In this document: positions 1 through 5,963 of the stretch, piece after piece
Position numbering within the stretch: position 1 is the first letter of the stretch
Layout of the letters: each line of letters starts with the position of its first letter
Assembly: GCA_052387115.1 (NCBI GenBank)
Contig: JBQTJM010000125.1
Location: forward strand, 1-20,331
Direction of reading: 5' to 3'
Length of the DNA stretch: 20,331 bases
Origin: JACCXJ01 sp052387115
Lineage (GTDB): Bacteria > Pseudomonadota > Gammaproteobacteria > JACCXJ01
Position numbers and translations under genes: made by a program
Notes under the pieces: model-generated
Seen by the model: the letters and a program-made list of their open reading frames with translations, nothing else
Database searches by the model: none
What the model was told of the DNA's origin: nothing

Positions 1-119
1 AGGCCAAACTCACTACCAGAAAGGCCTACGGTTTTCGGACGTATCACGGGCTGGAAGTCGCTTTGTATCATACCCTTGGCGCCCTACCCGAGCCGAAGTT
101 CACCCACAGATTTTCCTGA
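1..119 (+). pseudogene. C-terminal end of an ISL3-like transposase (cut by window edge)
   Basis: Frame 3 reads from the window start to a TGA at 117-119. The encoded tail contains TTRKAYGFRTYHGLEVALYH and then LGALPEPKFTHRF. The YGFR block followed by an LPEP...HRF end resembles the C-termini of DDE transposases of the ISL3 type. Only about 38 residues are visible, so no catalytic residue can be checked and the family call rests on the tail alone. Reverse transcriptase sequence begins within about 10 bases after the stop, so the element's right end must lie very close to it, or was lost. The element probably inserted into, or deleted into, the retroelement RT gene. The rest of the transposase lies outside the window, so it may be intact there. 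Confidence 0.6.
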
Positions 120-124
120 GGAGG

Positions 125-799
125 CAAAAATACTTTCCCAGCATCGACCGCCAACTGCTCCTGGACAAACTCGGTGAGCGCATCAAGGACCTGCGCGTCA
201 TGGCCTTGCTGAAGACCGTGATCGACGGCGCGCCCATCGGTGAGTCGCCGCTGCACTGGTATCCCGGCGACGACCTGCTGACGCCGCTGGAACGGCCGCG
301 TGGTATCCCCATCGGCAATCTGACCAGCCAGTTCTTCGACAATCTCTATCTGGACGACTTCGACCACTGGATGAAGGAAGGGCAGCGGATCGGGGCCTAC
401 TTACGTTATGTCGATGACATGGTGGCGCTCGATGACGACAAGGGGCGACTCACCGAGTTGCGTGCGGCCATGCGCGAGAGGCTCGCCGGGGAAAGATTGC
501 ACCTGCATCCCGATAAGGCGCATATCTCCCCGGTGCGTGACGGGCTCAACCTGCTCGGTTATGTGGTATTCCCGGAGTTTCGGCGCCTGCGCGCCGACAA
601 CATCAGGCGCTTCGCGCATCGGTTGCGGCACTTTGCGCGCGCCTATGGCGATAGCCGGGTTCACTGGGAAGACATCGATCCCTGTGTTCAGAGCTGGATC
701 GGCCACGCCCGACATGCGGACACCGAAGGGTTGCGCGGGCACCTCTTTTCGAGTATTACGTTTTCCAGGGAGACAGGCCGAGCGGCGCCCAGCGCGTGA
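125..799 (+). pseudogene. Diversity-generating retroelement reverse transcriptase, 5'-truncated
   Basis: This RT would copy template-repeat RNA into cDNA for mutagenic homing. Recognisable RT sequence starts at the KYFPSID block (128-148, active-site motif A region with its aspartate). It continues with GIPIGNLTSQ (302-331), the [LIV]GxxxSQ form typical of DGR RTs, and the YVDD catalytic box at 407-418. The C-terminal end has VQSWIGHARHADTEGLRGHL, a tail I associate with DGR-type RTs. The N-terminal fingers, including the usual SYA..GKGTHRA region, are missing and replaced by transposase sequence in another frame. An ATG at 200 opens a frame, but that start lies after motif A, so the product cannot be a working RT. 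The stop (797-799) overlaps the start of the template repeat. A group II intron RT is unlikely: there is no maturase domain and the context is DGR-like. Confidence 0.85.
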
Positions 800-897
800 A
801 CCGCGGCGGTTCCTGGAACAACGAACCGAGGAACCTGCGTTCCTCCAACCGCAACAGGAACACCGCCGACAACCGGAACAACAACCTGGGTTTTCGC
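797..897 (+). repeat. DGR template repeat (TR)
   Basis: Directly after the RT stop, the frame starting at 796 reads NRGGSWNNEPRNLRSSN, then RNRNTADNRNNNLGFRL. This is the hallmark of DGR repeats that target the C-terminus of formylglycine-generating-enzyme/C-type-lectin-fold proteins: RGGSWNN at the front, a run of AAC asparagine codons, and LGFR at the end. About ten AAC codons are present. Template adenines are the sites of adenine-specific mutagenesis, and AAC can change at its two adenines without giving a stop. I treat this as a non-coding template, not as a protein gene. The boundaries are approximate: the 5' end is taken at the RT stop and the 3' end just after the LGFR block. Confidence 0.8.
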
Positions 898-1086
898 CTC
901 CTCCAGTCCGCCCGCGCCGGCCCGGAGCCACGCCGTCCACGGACAGCGCGGGCGTGGCGCGCGGGCGTCCATGAGCCCGTCTCCCGGCCCCGTAGGGACG
1001 CGGAAGCCGAAGAGCGTGTCACGGACGGCGGTCCCGGAGGCGAGTAGGCCGATCGAAAGTCTCCAGGACTCTTCGGGGCCGCGCAC
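898..1086. other. Intergenic stretch after the DGR template repeat
   Basis: This stretch separates the template repeat from the MntA-fragment repeat. It is very GC-rich and open in several frames, but none gives a recognisable protein. The open frame running through from the template repeat to about 1047 becomes proline/arginine-rich with no known motif. Part of it may belong to the template RNA, whose 3' boundary cannot be placed by eye. Confidence 0.4.
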
Positions 1087-1240
1087 GGAATACGGCCCAC
1101 GGGCTCGGGCCGATCGCGGCGATTCTTCACAAGCCGTCTGTTGTGCGACAAGCCGATTCAAGGGCGCCGGCCGCTTGGACGACCACATGACAACACTCGA
1201 TTTCGCGGTGAAAGCTCGCAGCAATGCGAGCCCAGAGTGT
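1087..1240 (-). pseudogene. 3' fragment of an MntA-type nucleotidyltransferase gene (repeat copy A)
   Basis: Read on the minus strand, this segment encodes WARI.ASFHREIECCHVVVQ. That matches the C-terminus of the intact MntA at 2781-3113 (WARIPERFHREIERRHVVVQ). The DNA match continues past the gene end into the downstream flank, so 1087-1240 pairs with 2709-2861 at roughly 80 percent identity by eye. A one-base difference after the VVVQ block puts the original stop out of frame. The homology ends abruptly near 1241, exactly where a GTAG hairpin begins. The catalytic N-terminal half of the gene is absent, so this is a dead fragment. It shows that a further HepT/MntA module, or a duplicate of the present one, once stood here. 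Confidence 0.7.
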
Positions 1241-1266
1241 GTAGGGTACGCCCCGCGTACCTTTTT
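1241..1266 (+). repeat. REP-like hairpin (GTAG + stem-loop) with a T-run
   Basis: GTAG (1241-1244) is followed by GGTACGC (1245-1251), a CCC loop and the exact complement GCGTACC (1255-1261), then TTTTT (1262-1266). The GTAG tetranucleotide plus hairpin is the form of REP sequences handled by REP-associated tyrosine transposases, and a RAYT gene lies at the right edge of this window. The T-run would also make it a plausible factor-independent terminator on the plus strand. It sits exactly at the breakpoint of the MntA fragment. Confidence 0.55.
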
Positions 1267-1300
1267 CGGCTCCCAACGGGGCGTTCCCCTGCGCTGGAAT

Positions 1301-1315
1301 CGCGAATCTATCGCG
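1301..1315. promoter_or_regulatory. Possible operator palindrome of the RHH/ParE module
   Basis: An inverted repeat CGCGA-N5-TCGCG lies about 28 bases upstream of the antitoxin ATG. RHH antitoxins usually autoregulate by binding short palindromes overlapping their own promoter, so this is a reasonable operator. I see no clear -10 or -35 boxes beside it, so the call is tentative. Confidence 0.3.
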
Positions 1316-1342
1316 TCGAGCAGCTAAAGAGGGGTACTGCCG

Positions 1343-1588
1343 ATGAACATACCGCTTGACCGTGATACCGCCCGCCGCCTGGCCGAGCTTGCCCAGGCAA
1401 CGCGCCGGCCGCAGGACGAGTTGGCGGCGCAGTTGCTCCAGATCTACCTGAGCGATCTGCAGGACTGGAAGGCCGAGGCCATCAAGCAGGGGCTTATGGA
1501 AGCCGACGCCGCTCATCTCGTCGACATCGAGCAGGTGCGTCACCACTGGGAAGACAAACGTGCGCGTCAGTCTGACCCCCAGCGCTGA
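1343..1588 (+). CDS. Ribbon-helix-helix-type antitoxin (ParD/CopG-like)
   Basis: An 81-residue protein that opens MNIPLDRDTARRLAELAQAT, a short strand followed by helices, as in RHH DNA-binding domains. The C-terminal half (DLQDWKAEAIKQGLMEADAA) is the usual helical toxin-binding tail, with a VDIEQVRHHW end common to ParD-like proteins. Its likely role is to bind and neutralise a ParE-type toxin and to repress its own operon. A good ribosome binding site (AGAGGGG) lies about eight bases before the ATG. The stop at 1586-1588 overlaps the toxin reading frame beginning at GTG 1560, the normal arrangement for such pairs. Because the partner toxin is frameshifted, this antitoxin may now be an orphan. 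Confidence 0.75.
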   Translation: MNIPLDRDTARRLAELAQATRRPQDELAAQLLQIYLSDLQDWKAEAIKQGLMEADAAHLVDIEQVRHHWEDKRARQSDPQR

Positions 1589-1845
1589 GCGCGATCTGGA
1601 AGAGATCGAGGCCTACATCGCCGCCGACAACGCCAGCGCCACCCTCGACACAAGTGCTACGGGTCATAGGTTCGATTGAGCACTTGAGCACCCATCCCCT
1701 CATGGGGCGCGAGGGACGCATCGTTGGTACGCGGGAGTGGATGGTGCCAGGAACGCCGTTCATCGCCGCTTACCGCATCCGCGACAACACCGTCGAGGTG
1801 CTGCGCGTCCTGCATGGCGCAAGAAAGTGGCCGCGAAGGCTATAG
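1560..1845 (+). pseudogene. ParE/RelE-type toxin, frameshifted
   Basis: The first frame starts at GTG 1560 with SAERDLEEIEAYIAADNASA, the standard ParE N-terminus, and then runs into a TGA near 1677. The rest of the protein continues in another frame from about 1650: VLRVIGSIEHL, HPLMGREGRIVGTREWMVPG, and the typical ending VEVLRVLHGARKWP, stopping at 1843-1845. Joined together the two pieces make one ordinary ParE of about 95 residues, with the break between roughly 1641 and 1652. Either a single-base indel has inactivated the toxin, or there is a sequencing error at this point. ParE toxins usually target DNA gyrase, but that cannot be tested here. It is convergent with the mntA-type gene that ends at 1900. 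Confidence 0.75.
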
Positions 1846-1899
1846 TGCGGCCGATCATCACCGCACCCGGATTGCGCCGCGCTCCATGCGCAGAATTTT

Positions 1900-2229
1900 T
1901 CACAGGCTCTCGGCCCGGTCGGCCGCATCGCGTCGATACAGCGAAACGCCGACACGTGCGATGTGCTCGCGGAGCGGGCCGTACCCGATGCTGTCGTAGG
2001 CCTTGACGTCGAACCGGTAAGGCGTGGGCAATTCGTCCAGCTCGTCGGCAACGGCTTCGGCCTGTAGGGGGTCATCCAAGCCGACGAGTGCAAGGTCGAC
2101 ATCCGATTCCGGTCTGTGGGTTCCCTTGGCCCGGGACCCGTACAACAGGACTTCGCGGATCGCTTCGACGCGACCGAACACCGAGTGCATCAGTTCGATC
2201 TCTTTCGGTGATAGGCCGATGTCTTTCAA
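1900..2229 (-). CDS. mntA: MntA-type nucleotidyltransferase antitoxin (pair 1)
   Basis: A 109-residue minimal nucleotidyltransferase. Residues 31-45 are GSRAKG...SDVD, fitting GSx10DxD exactly, the active-site signature of MntA-like enzymes, with D43 and D45 as metal ligands. In characterised HepT/MntA systems this protein AMPylates the tyrosine of the HEPN toxin to silence it; that role is carried over from the family. The upstream partner at 2226-2642 overlaps it by four bases (TTGA, with TTG as the likely start), so translation is probably coupled. The preceding sequence gives no clear Shine-Dalgarno, which fits coupling. DNA polymerase beta-type substrate domains are absent, as is normal for the family. 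Confidence 0.85.
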   Translation of the reverse strand: MKDIGLSPKEIELMHSVFGRVEAIREVLLYGSRAKGTHRPESDVDLALVGLDDPLQAEAVADELDELPTPYRFDVKAYDSIGYGPLREHIARVGVSLYRRDAADRAESL

Positions 2230-2642
2230 GGCTCCAGTGTCTTCATCAGGAAAAACTCGTGCAGACGATCGAAGGCCGGGAAATAGCGCTCCGCGACCGC
2301 CTGAAGTACCGCCTCGAACACCTTGATGTCGTAGGTATGAGAGAGGAGATTGCGATGTAGCATCATGTCGATCCAGACGTCTGCGTCGTCCAGTAGCCTG
2401 GCGGCGAATGCCTCCTTGATGACGTTCCTGGGCGTCACCGGATTCACCACCACGCCGTTTTCCTCCAGGTAATCCTTGATAGTCTTCCAGGCCAGCTCGA
2501 AGGCGACCTCGAATCGCTGGATGGCGCCTTCTTTTTCCAGCCGAGACAGAGCATCTAGGTCCCGCTCAGAGACTTCGCGCAACAGTACGAAAGCCCGATC
2601 GAAGTTATCGAAGCGCTGCTTCCAGCGGATATCGTTACGCAT
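2226..2642 (-). CDS. hepT: HepT-type HEPN toxin / HI0074-family protein (pair 1)
   Basis: A 138-residue, largely helical protein of the HI0074 nucleotidyltransferase-substrate-binding family. Residues 97-104 read RNLLSHTY, an exact Rx4HxY motif: the R and H form the HEPN RNase site, and the Y is the residue modified by MntA in the characterised system. The N-terminal part (FEVAFELAWKTIKDYLEENG) is the usual family core. I start it at ATG 2642 (MRNDIRWKQRF); an upstream in-frame start at 2681 would extend it through the DGR variable-region relic and is unlikely. Its first codons overlap that relic, which lies on the opposite strand. It is followed by the MntA partner with a four-base overlap. 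It is probably an RNase toxin held inactive by its neighbour. Confidence 0.85.
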   Translation of the reverse strand: MRNDIRWKQRFDNFDRAFVLLREVSERDLDALSRLEKEGAIQRFEVAFELAWKTIKDYLEENGVVVNPVTPRNVIKEAFAARLLDDADVWIDMMLHRNLLSHTYDIKVFEAVLQAVAERYFPAFDRLHEFFLMKTLEP

Positions 2643-2700
2643 ATCCAATAACCGCAACACCACCGACAACGGGGGCACCAACCTGGGCTTTCATGTATAA
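2634..2700 (+). pseudogene. Relic of a DGR variable region (C-terminal end of a target protein)
   Basis: The plus strand reads NNRNTTDNGGTNLGFHV then TAA (2698-2700). The template repeat after the RT reads NRNRNTADNRNNNLGFR, so the two align over about 20 codons. Two template AAC codons appear as GGC and ACC, changes at adenines. However, at least six aligned codons also differ at non-adenine bases. The relic is therefore not a direct recent product of this template; it comes from a diverged or related cassette. The stop right after the GFxV block is where FGE/C-lectin-type DGR target proteins end. The rest of the target gene is missing, and the upstream DNA is the hepT gene on the other strand. 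Confidence 0.6.
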
Positions 2701-2708
2701 ACAGAGAA

Positions 2709-2861
2709 GGAATACGGCCCACGGGCTCCCGCCGATGGCGGCGGCTTCTTCACGGATCGCCGCTTGTGCGACAAGCCGATTCACGGGCGGCGGCCGCGCT
2801 GGACGACCACATGACGCCGCTCGATCTCCCGGTGAAAGCGCTCGGGAATACGGGCCCAGTC
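2709..2861. repeat. Repeat copy B: MntA 3' end plus flank, matches 1087-1240
   Basis: The segment starting GGAATACGGCCCACGGGCTC is identical for its first 20 bases to the segment at 1087. It contains a second 20-base identity (TTGTGCGACAAGCCGATTCA) and stays roughly 80 percent alike until about 2861. Here it covers the intact 3' end of the mntA-type gene (from 2781) and about 70 bases beyond it. In both copies the flank lies on the distal side of DGR repeat sequence: the template repeat in copy A and the variable-region relic in copy B. Confidence 0.7.
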
Positions 2862-3113
2862 CGTAACATCCACGCGGATCGGCAGGTTGCTCTCAACCAA
2901 TGCCTGCCTGAGCTTCGATAGAGCCGGCGTCTGCTCGCCGAGTCGGTCCGGGGTACGGAGCACGAGGTCAAGGTCGCTGGCCGCATGCGCCGCGCCGCTG
3001 ATCCGGCTGCCATAGGCCCAGACTTCCGCGTCCGGAACACGCTCTTGCAGCAGGCGCTTGACCGTCTTGAGATATCGCTCGGGCAAATCGAGCCCTGCGG
3101 TCCGTTCAGGCAT
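2781..3113 (-). CDS. mntA: MntA-type nucleotidyltransferase antitoxin (pair 2)
   Basis: A 110-residue minimal nucleotidyltransferase with GSRISG...SDLD at residues 35-49, again fitting GSx10DxD (metal ligands D47 and D49). The C-terminus WARIPERFHREIERRHVVVQ is the part duplicated as a fragment at 1087-1240. The start ATG (3111-3113) overlaps the end of the HepT partner by eight bases, so expression should be coupled. It differs strongly from the pair-1 enzyme outside the motif, so the two pairs are separate acquisitions or old paralogues. Expected role: AMPylation and silencing of the adjacent HEPN protein. Confidence 0.85.
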   Translation of the reverse strand: MPERTAGLDLPERYLKTVKRLLQERVPDAEVWAYGSRISGAAHAASDLDLVLRTPDRLGEQTPALSKLRQALVESNLPIRVDVTDWARIPERFHREIERRHVVVQRGRRP

Positions 3114-3543
3114 GATCGGAATCCTCCCCGAAGCGCGAGCGCAGTATCGCCTCCAGCGTCCTCACGTCGACGATGAAGGCTGGGAGCAGCTTCAGGGTCT
3201 CGTTCGCGAAGCCTTCGCCGTAGTCATGGGCGGTGTCGTTGCGGTTGTCGCGATAGGCGAACCAGCGCTCGACCTCTTCCAGGGTCATCAGACCGTGGAG
3301 CGCCGATAGCCTGAGGATTTCTTTCACGGGTGTGGCATCCAGTTTTCTCCTGCCGTGACCAAAATCCTGGAGCGCCCGCTTGAGCAGCTTGAAGCCGGTT
3401 TCCTGGGTGAGCTCATAACCTTTGATAATGGCGTTTCGGAACACCTCTTGATCGATGCTGCCCGGCTGGGCCTGCCGGTACAGGTCCAACGATGATCCGA
3501 GGGTGCGGACGCAACGGTCGAGGTGATCGGTATTGATGGCCAC
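3106..3543 (-). CDS. hepT: HepT-type HEPN toxin / HI0074-family protein (pair 2)
   Basis: A 145-residue helical protein of the HI0074 family. Residues 101-108 read RNDTAHDY, matching the Rx4HxY motif of HepT RNase toxins. The preceding DNRNDTAHDYGEGFA block and the YELTQETGFKLLKRAL core are typical of this subfamily. It probably starts at GTG 3541-3543, with AGGG about six bases upstream. It lies only 23 bases after the gmk stop on the same strand, so it may be read through from the yicC-gmk transcript, placing a toxin-antitoxin pair under a housekeeping promoter. Its end overlaps the MntA gene by eight bases. Confidence 0.85.
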   Translation of the reverse strand: MAINTDHLDRCVRTLGSSLDLYRQAQPGSIDQEVFRNAIIKGYELTQETGFKLLKRALQDFGHGRRKLDATPVKEILRLSALHGLMTLEEVERWFAYRDNRNDTAHDYGEGFANETLKLLPAFIVDVRTLEAILRSRFGEDSDHA

Positions 3544-3566
3544 GGCTTGCCCTGAAGCGGGAGCGA

Positions 3567-4202
3567 TCAGCGCATGAGGCCTTGGAGGAGCCGGGCTAGC
3601 GCGAGGCGCTGCCGACCCAGCGTGAGCCGATCCGCCCGCAGGATGGCCTCGAGATCGGCGAGCGCGCGGTCGAACTCGTCGTTGACGATCAGGTAATCGT
3701 ATTCGGCATAGTGCGAGATCTCGGCGACCGCATCCCGCATGCGGCGGCGGATAACCTCTTCCCGGTCACCGCCGCGGCCGCGCAGACGCTCCTCCAGCAC
3801 CTCGCAGGAAGGCGGCAGGATGAAGATCCCGATGCAGTTGCTCCGTGCCGCGCGCACCTGGCGGGCGCCTTGCCAGTCGATCTCCAGGATCACGTCCATG
3901 CCCTGGGCCAGGTGCGCCGCGACCCATTCCTTCGAGGTCCCGTAACGGTGGTCGAAGACCCGGGCATGTTCCAGGAAAGCGGCGTTCTCGACCATGGCCT
4001 CGAAGGCCGGCAGATCGACGAAGTGGTATTCGCTGCCTTCGCGTTCCCCGGCGCGCATGGGGCGGGTGGTGTGGGAGACCGACAGGGCGATGCCGGGATG
4101 GGTGGCGACCAGGGCCTTGACCAGGCTGGTCTTGCCCGCACCGGAGGGCGCGGAGACGATGTACAGACGGCCCGAGGCCCCTGTGTTCCGGGCCTGGATC
4201 AC
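3567..4202 (-). CDS. gmk: Guanylate kinase
   Basis: Phosphorylates GMP (and dGMP) to the diphosphate with ATP, in cytosolic purine nucleotide supply. The P-loop SAPSGAGKTSL is at about residues 17-27. SHTTRPMRAGEREGSEYHFV is the GMP-binding region, with the conserved arginines. EIDWQGARQVR and RRRMRDAVAEISHYAEYDY are further family blocks. I prefer GTG 4202 as start because it gives 211 residues, the usual size, with GGTGAGG just upstream. A TTG at 4256 would add 18 residues and overlap the yicC stop. It lies directly after yicC on the same strand, probably in one operon. The usual downstream genes rpoZ and spoT are absent here; a HepT/MntA pair follows. Confidence 0.95.
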   Translation of the reverse strand: MIQARNTGASGRLYIVSAPSGAGKTSLVKALVATHPGIALSVSHTTRPMRAGEREGSEYHFVDLPAFEAMVENAAFLEHARVFDHRYGTSKEWVAAHLAQGMDVILEIDWQGARQVRAARSNCIGIFILPPSCEVLEERLRGRGGDREEVIRRRMRDAVAEISHYAEYDYLIVNDEFDRALADLEAILRADRLTLGRQRLALARLLQGLMR

Positions 4203-4248
4203 CGCCTCACCCGGTGTTCCGGCGCCGCTATCCGTCGTTCGCAAAAAT

Positions 4249-5115
4249 TCATTCAATATTCTGGGCCTGTTCGCGCATTTGCTCGATCAAGACCTTGAGC
4301 TCGATGGCGGCGCCGCTGGTATCGGGGTGCGCGGACTTGGAGGCCGTGGTGTTGGCCTCGCGGTGCATCTCCTGGAGCAGGAAGTCCAGGCGCCGCCCGA
4401 TGGGCTGGCGACCCACCAGGAGGCGCTTGAGCTCATCGATATGGATGGCGAGGCGGTCCAGCTCCTCCGCCACATCTAGACGCTGGGCGAGGAGAAGCAT
4501 CTCCTGCTCCAGGCGCCCGGGATCGAGGCTCGCCGACAGCTCCTCCGCTCGTGCCAGGAGCCGCTCGCGGAGCTGCGCGAGGGCAGCGGGCACGCCTTCC
4601 CGTACCCGGGTGAGCTGCACGAGGGCCGAATCGCAGCGCTCGGCGATGAGCACCGCCAGGCGCTCGCCCTCGCGGCGGCGGCCCTCGCCGAGGGCGATGA
4701 GCGTGGTCTCCAGGAGCGCGACGAGGGGCGCAGAGAGCGGGGCGAGATCGGGTGAGGACAGCTCCACGACCCCCGGCCATCGCAGGAGATCGAGCGCGCT
4801 CACCGGTGCCTGCGTGCCTATCATCTGCTCTACCTCGCGGCAGGCTCCGATGATCTGGCGCACCAGGTCGAGCCGGACCCTGGCCGCGCCGCCGGCCTCG
4901 GCCGCCGGCTCATAGCGCAGCGTACATTCGACCTTGCCGCGCTGCAGGCACTGGCCGATGGCGGTGCGGAACGGGCCATCCAGCGCGCGCAGCTCGTCGG
5001 GGAGACGCAGCGATACCTCCAGGTAGCGGTGGTTGACGGAGCGCAGCTCGCAGGTGGCACGGCCCCACGCCCCGCTTGCGGATTCACGGGCGTAACCCGT
5101 CATGCTGTCTGCCAT
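4249..5115 (-). CDS. yicC: YicC-family endoribonuclease
   Basis: A 288-residue member of the YicC/YloC family, known as endoribonucleases acting in RNA turnover. It begins MADSMTGYARES, followed by ELRSVNHRYLEVSLRLPDEL, the family signature. It ends with GRRLDFLLQEMHREANTTASKS and AIELKVLIEQMREQAQNIE, the conserved C-terminal block. The start at 5115 is supported by GGAGG-type sequence upstream and by the N-terminal match; an in-frame ATG at 5229 would add 38 unrelated residues and cross the promoter region of rph. It is first in the minus-strand yicC-gmk unit and divergent from rph, as in many gammaproteobacteria. Confidence 0.95.
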   Translation of the reverse strand: MADSMTGYARESASGAWGRATCELRSVNHRYLEVSLRLPDELRALDGPFRTAIGQCLQRGKVECTLRYEPAAEAGGAARVRLDLVRQIIGACREVEQMIGTQAPVSALDLLRWPGVVELSSPDLAPLSAPLVALLETTLIALGEGRRREGERLAVLIAERCDSALVQLTRVREGVPAALAQLRERLLARAEELSASLDPGRLEQEMLLLAQRLDVAEELDRLAIHIDELKRLLVGRQPIGRRLDFLLQEMHREANTTASKSAHPDTSGAAIELKVLIEQMREQAQNIE

Positions 5116-5208
5116 CCCCGCGCCTCCACTCTCCGGTCCCCAGCCAGGCACCATGGTAGCGTTTCGAGCACGGTCGGCAAGCTTCCGGGCTGGTGCGTTT
5201 CGGAGCGT

Positions 5209-5214
5209 TATAAT
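5209..5214 (+). promoter_or_regulatory. Probable -10 box (TATAAT) for rph
   Basis: A perfect TATAAT lies about 30 bases before the rph ATG, in the 128-base divergent gap between yicC and rph. Transcription would start near 5221, leaving a leader of about 23 bases. I see no good -35 hexamer at 16-18 bases. Confidence 0.5.
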
Positions 5215-5243
5215 GCCTACCCTTTTCATCCGTAGCGAGAGCC

Positions 5244-5963
5244 ATGCGCCCCAGCGGTCGCGCCCCCGACGAGTTACGCCGTATTTCCCTGCGACCTAGC
5301 TACACCCGGCACGCGGAGGGCTCGGTGCTGGTCGAATATGGCGACACCAAGGTGCTGTGTACGGCGAGTGTCGAGGAAAGAGTCCCGCCGTTCTTGCGCG
5401 GGGCCGGCCGCGGCTGGGTCACGGCCGAGTACGGCATGCTCCCGCGCGCCACCGGGACGCGCATGCGGCGCGAAGCGGCGGACGGCCGGCAGAGCGGGCG
5501 GACGCTCGAGATCCAGCGCCTCATCGGGCGCGCGCTGCGTTCGGCGGTGGACTTCGAGGCCCTGGGCGAGCGCACCGTGGTGATCGACTGCGACGTGCTG
5601 CAGGCCGACGGCGGTACGCGCACCGCCTCGGTGACGGGCGGTTATGTGGCCCTGGCCGAAGCCGTGGCGGCTCTACAACGGCGGCGGCTCCTGTCTCAGA
5701 GCCCCCTGCACGGTTTCGTGGCCTCGGTGTCGGTCGGGATCTACCAAGGGTTCCCGGTCGTGGACCTGGATTACGCCGAGGACTCCGATGCCGAGACCGA
5801 CATGAACGTGGTGATGAACGACCAGGGACATTTCGTCGAGATCCAGGGCACCGCGGAGGGGCATGCATTCCGGATGGAAGAGCTGGAGGCGATGCTCGGG
5901 CTCGCGCGCGGCGGCATCGCGGCGGTCATCGAGATACAGCGCCAAGTGCTGGGCCAGGGATGA
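5244..5963 (+). CDS. rph: Ribonuclease PH
   Basis: A phosphorolytic 3'-5' exoribonuclease that trims tRNA 3' ends and degrades structured RNA. It is 239 residues, normal for the family. Conserved blocks appear in order: N-terminal RPSGRAPDELRRISL, VEYGDTKVLCTASVEE, GWVTAEYGMLPRATGTR, GRTLEIQRLIGRALR (phosphate-binding region), IDCDVLQADGGTRTASVTGG, and DLDYAEDSDAETDMNVVM. Nothing looks damaged. It starts at ATG 5244. Its stop overlaps the next gene's ATG (ATGA at 5960-5963), so rph and rdgB are probably translationally coupled in an operon that continues to hemW and perhaps adh. Confidence 0.97.
   Translation: MRPSGRAPDELRRISLRPSYTRHAEGSVLVEYGDTKVLCTASVEERVPPFLRGAGRGWVTAEYGMLPRATGTRMRREAADGRQSGRTLEIQRLIGRALRSAVDFEALGERTVVIDCDVLQADGGTRTASVTGGYVALAEAVAALQRRRLLSQSPLHGFVASVSVGIYQGFPVVDLDYAEDSDAETDMNVVMNDQGHFVEIQGTAEGHAFRMEELEAMLGLARGGIAAVIEIQRQVLGQG

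Noticed and set aside
125..799. Group II intron or retron RT
   Set aside because: No maturase domain, no intron structure, no msr/msd-like hairpins; the adjacent AAC-rich FGE-type repeat fits a DGR.
401..974. Long open frames overlapping the RT on both strands
   Set aside because: They arise from high GC content, have no known motifs, and the RT frame carries clear conserved blocks.
796..1047. Open frame of 83 codons after the RT that starts with NRGGSWNN
   Set aside because: Its first third is the DGR template repeat and the remainder is low-complexity proline/arginine-rich sequence with no start signal, so it is not listed as a protein gene.
5357..5959. Upstream extension of the rdgB frame through rph
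   Set aside because: It is an arginine-rich shadow of rph; rdgB starts at 5960 or 5975.
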